NCBI GenBank assembly: GCA_021904315.1
Contig: CM038907.1
Span: forward strand, 31,503,223 to 31,567,222
DNA: 64,000 bases
DNA from: Sphagnum magellanicum
Taxonomy: Eukaryota > Streptophyta > Sphagnopsida > Sphagnales > Sphagnaceae
Direction: 5' to 3'
Shown: positions 60,480 to 64,000 of the stretch, one piece after another
How positions within the stretch are numbered: the stretch's first letter is position 1
Layout: each line of letters starts with the position of its first letter
Translations under genes and position numbers: made by a program
Notes under the pieces: generated by a model
The model's input: the letters and a program-made list of their open reading frames with translations, nothing else
Told to the model about the DNA's origin: nothing
Databases searched by the model: none

Positions 60480-63200
60480 CAACTAGTTCTAAAAGTATTT
60501 AATCAGCATACCTTTATGGTTTAAGCTTATTAACATTAATTAATAGAAGGTTGGGTTCAAACTTACTCAAAATGACCAATAATACAATATTGTCTAGGAA
60601 AAAATATTGTATTTGTGTAGCCCATACCACCTTTCCTTGAATTTACTAAGTTTATATTTGTTTTTTATGGGAAACCAAAGCACATTTAATCACAAAGCTG
60701 AAATTCTTCTTTGGATGATGTTGTTACAACATAGGTACATGTTCCATTAAGCTCCAACAACATGTTGTTATGTATCCAACAACTATTTTTACAACTTTTA
60801 CAAATTTATGTAATCAACTTGTTAGTGTTCATATTGGGTTTGCATTATGGATGGTCCTCCAATGAAAGATGGTAAAACATACTTTGTCAACATTAGTAGG
60901 TGCAAACCATACATTAATTGATATGGTGCAACCTTGTACATAGTCATGTATGAAAACAATCTTGTTGACAAGTGTTCAATATCATAGTTAATATGATTTT
61001 CATTCACAAGTTTTGTTAAATAGTGTTTTGATCATCTTTCTAATGAACTCTACTTGTCCAATCCCCTATGGGTAGTAAATTGTTGAACTAACATCTTTAA
61101 ACAATAAGTGTTTAATTAGGTTATTGATGGCATCCCTAATTTGTAACCAATGTTAATGGACAACCAAACCTAACCAAAATACACTTGTAATTAAATGAAT
61201 TTCATTGTTATTGAAATACAACGTTGGTTCAAAGCACTTGTGCTTCCACCCCACTTAGTGGCATTGTCAATTGTCAACAATCTATATTTATTATTAAAAA
61301 ATACCAAACATTTGATGGGTCCTATAAAATCCAACATCCACTTCATAAACAACTCTTTTAATAGTGTTGTCACTAACTTTTTTAGATTCATGATCTTCAA
61401 TCCACCTACATTTTGACATATTAGGTCATAATTCTTACAATACTCCATTACTTCTTTAAATAATGTAGTCCACCATTATCCTACATTTAAGGTCTTTTTT
61501 GTTATTTTTTTGTAATAAAATGACCACATACTACCCCCTCATGTAACTCCTAAATATTACTAGTTATCTTCTATTACAAAACATCTTCATAACCTATTGT
61601 CTTGTCCTTTGAATAATATTTCATTTCAAATGGTGAAAGGTTTTGCTTTCTTAACATTTATTTACTTTTGTGTTACTGTAAAGTTCTTTGAAAATTGTGC
61701 TATGTGCAAATAATCTTGTACATCCTTAATCCATACAAGCTATACTACAAATAATGTAACATCTATTATCTAGTTTAGAACGCCTACTAGTTCATGTGTA
61801 TTAGATTCTTTTTACAATGCATCAACCACTACATGGGTCCTTCCTAACATGTAAGCTACAATAATATTGTATTCTAAAAATTATAACAACCATCTTATTA
61901 TCTATTTGGACATTTGTGTCTTGTTCATTAAGTAAATTAACACCATGTGGTCTACATAAAAAACAAACTTATTACTTAATAAGTAGTGTCTTAAGATGTG
62001 GAAAACAAAAACCATTGCTAATTTTTTTCTTTTTGTGGTGGTATAATTTCACTTAGCTTTGTTCAACAATCAAAATGCATGCATTATAGGCTAGTCATGC
62101 TTACATGTTAAGTTTTGTGCCAACATTGCCCCTACTACCAATAAAAAAACATTTATGTGCATAAGGAATTTAATTTATCAATTGCATGAAATCAATATCG
62201 ACGCTTCAATTTACCATTTCTTGATTGTATCCCATGCCCATTGATATTCCAAAGTCCATAGGAATGATTATATCTTCTTCATTACTTTGGTTATAAATGT
62301 CATTTTGAACATAATTGTTTTAATGAAACACCTATAGAATTGTGGCTTGTTGTTAAACATTTATATTTGCTACAAGTTTATTGGAACTGACATGTTCACA
62401 ATTACATGTATCTTATTAAAATTAAGTAATTGTCCTTACTTAAAAACTACAAATCCCAAAATCATTCCTCAAATGGTCATGAATGCACATTTATAAGGAT
62501 CTAAGTTAATACCATATTCCCTACACTTTTGGAAGCATAATTTCAATTTGTGCAGGTGAATGTTTAAATGATTGTGCACCATAAAATCATGTAAAAAGTT
62601 TTTCATGAATTAGTCAAAATATTCCATGATGTTTTGTTGACTACCCATTAGTATGTTGGCAATCCATTCTTCACATTAAAAAACATTACGTTTAATATGA
62701 TTGCTCCCCCATCAATTATGAAAGTAATTTTGTAGTTATCCTTTGGAGCTATGGATGATTAATACCCAAAATACCTATCTAGAAATGAGTAAGCCTTGTG
62801 ACTTGTTTTAGTGTTGAAAACCTTGTCAATGAACAATAGTCAATATGGGTCTTTTTTGTGGTTGCATTTAACTTATGGAAATCCACACAAATGTAAAATT
62901 TCCCATCTTTTTTGGGAACCATTATTATTGGTGATAACTTCTTTTTTCTATAGGTTGTATTAAACTTGCAACCAATAACTTATCAATATCTTATTTCATG
63001 ATTGCAACATAAATTTGGGTTCATTCAATACTAGGTTTGGTGAACTAACAATATTGTAGTATCAAATCAATTAGATTGTGTTGTGTTAATTCCAGAGGGA
63101 TTCCTTTCAAGTCCTTATACATCTAGGTGAATATGTCTTTGAATTTTGTCGACAACACTTTGAAAACATATGTTTGCTACAAATTCAAATGAATGTTCAT
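60480..63200 (-). mobile_element. Decayed Ty3/gypsy retrotransposon (RT, RNase H, integrase)
   Basis: The pol domains follow in gypsy order from right to left. Upstream of RT, DIDKLLVASLIQPIEK is at about 62990. RT: MVPKKDGKFYICVDFHKLNA (about 62900) and VKNGL-like end near 62660. RNase H: NYTTTKRKKLAMVF and HILRHYLLSNKFVFYVDHM (about 62050-61940), then GRTHVVVDAL (about 61840). Integrase: DLICQNVGG, FMKWMLDFIGPIKC and KYRLLTIDNATKW (61430-61250). After it comes YKVAPYQLMYGLHLLMLTKY (about 60940), and the pol end LLINVNKLKP at about 60510. Stops and frameshifts are frequent. No LTR pair was identified in the window. Confidence 0.85.
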
Positions 63201-63644
63201 TTTCACACATTCAGGTTGATTTATTGTTCCCAAATTCAGTTTAGCCAGTTGTTGGTCTTCATTTTAAATCCAATTTGCTACCTATAACTTTAAAACTTAT
63301 TGTTGATAGGCATTTTGTTGACTTGTATGTCACTTGGCATATGGCATGATAATACATTTTTGGATAGATTGTGTTTTCCAATGACACCATTGGTACAACC
63401 TCCTTTTGTTTCAAGGTACATATTCTTTAATTCAATACATGTGGCTTTTCATGATTTATTGTATAATATCTATAATAAACAACATTATTAATTTTTCAAG
63501 TAATACAATTATGCCATAGGATAAATAATTTTAGCTCTACTGTAAACATTAAATGTGTTCATCATTTATAATTCCTTGCTAAAAATCATAACACATAGTT
63601 AATATTTCCAATTACTTAGTATCACTACCCAAATGTTTGGTTAT

Positions 63645-64000
63645 GGGTGTTTGCACACTACAATGACCTTGTATGGATGTCACAATGGTAATTTTTCTTG
63701 TATTCCTTAGGTACAAGAAAATAAATAAAATAATATCCATTGAAATAATTAAAAAAAGGACTCACTTATCTAAAACTATCATAGTCAGCCTTCCAAAAAT
63801 GAAAAAATCAAATCAAAATCATGGATAGCCAATAAGTAATGGACTTTTGAAAATTTCCCACATTTTTTGTCACACTTGCAAAACTCATGGATATGGATTT
63901 TTATCTTACAATGTGTTTGAAACTTTGGAATATTGGATGAATTATGTTTAAGAAACTAAAGATCCATTGAATGATTGGAATGTGATTTTAATTTATTATG
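63645..64000. mobile_element. GGGTG-family TIR element, copy D (cut by window end)
   Basis: Begins GGGTGTTTGCACACTACA and is an inverted copy of 60020 down to about 59660, about 85% identical by eye. Its far end would lie beyond base 64000. Confidence 0.8.

Noticed and set aside
1-64000. tRNA, rRNA or CRISPR-like arrays
   Set aside because: No convincing T-loop/acceptor pairing, rRNA core or regularly spaced identical repeats with unique spacers were found; the CGCCAC array has diverged units without constant repeats plus spacers.

Overview
The window is nuclear DNA from a land plant. Evidence: small-intron genes with plant orthologues (MLH1, prefoldin subunit 5, a plant-type alpha/beta-hydrolase lipase), plant telomere-type AAACCCT blocks, Ty1/copia, Ty3/gypsy, Helitron, hAT-like and Harbinger-like debris. 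The gypsy pol motifs and the lack of clear flowering-plant hallmarks would fit a non-flowering lineage such as a bryophyte, but that is a weak inference and I do not name a species.

Layout. 1-4979 (+): the 3' eleven exons of MLH1; the N-terminal ATPase half lies left of the window. 4980-14200: intergenic DNA with interstitial telomeric repeats, microsatellites, a Harbinger-like MITE (10058-10399), a tandem duplication, one copy of a 185-bp dispersed repeat, and a 255-bp foldback hairpin. 14260-26500: an AT-rich, CG-poor transposon graveyard: a minus-strand Copia pol remnant split by an 822-bp TIR element, a second 1.49-kb TIR element of the same GGGTG family, and a plus-strand Copia gag-side remnant. 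28400-29790 (-): prefoldin subunit 5, four exons, whose telobox-rich 5' flank is partly duplicated about 0.8 kb upstream. 30800-38000: no gene seen. 39056-39696 (+): a two-exon secreted glycine-rich protein followed by two separate tandem duplications. 41222-41460 (-): the 3' end of a Helitron with its terminal hairpin and CTAG. 44347-50194 (-): a complete ten-exon lipase-like gene (715 aa). 51158-52210: a tandem array of about nine 66-74-bp units around AAACGCCACTTT, interrupted by a 495-bp hAT-type MITE, about 1 kb upstream of the lipase. 52210-64000: AT-rich decayed DNA with a degenerate unidentified minus-strand coding stretch (56.4-58.95 kb), a Ty3/gypsy pol (about 63.2 to 60.5 kb, minus) and two inverted GGGTG TIR elements flanking it.

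The four genes are unrelated housekeeping, secretory or metabolic genes with no operon-like relation. Exon borders were set by reading frame, GT/AG sites and remembered family sequence, not by transcripts. The most unusual structures are the CGCCAC array with its nested MITE, the GGGTG TIR family, and the repeated small duplications in gene flanks and introns.
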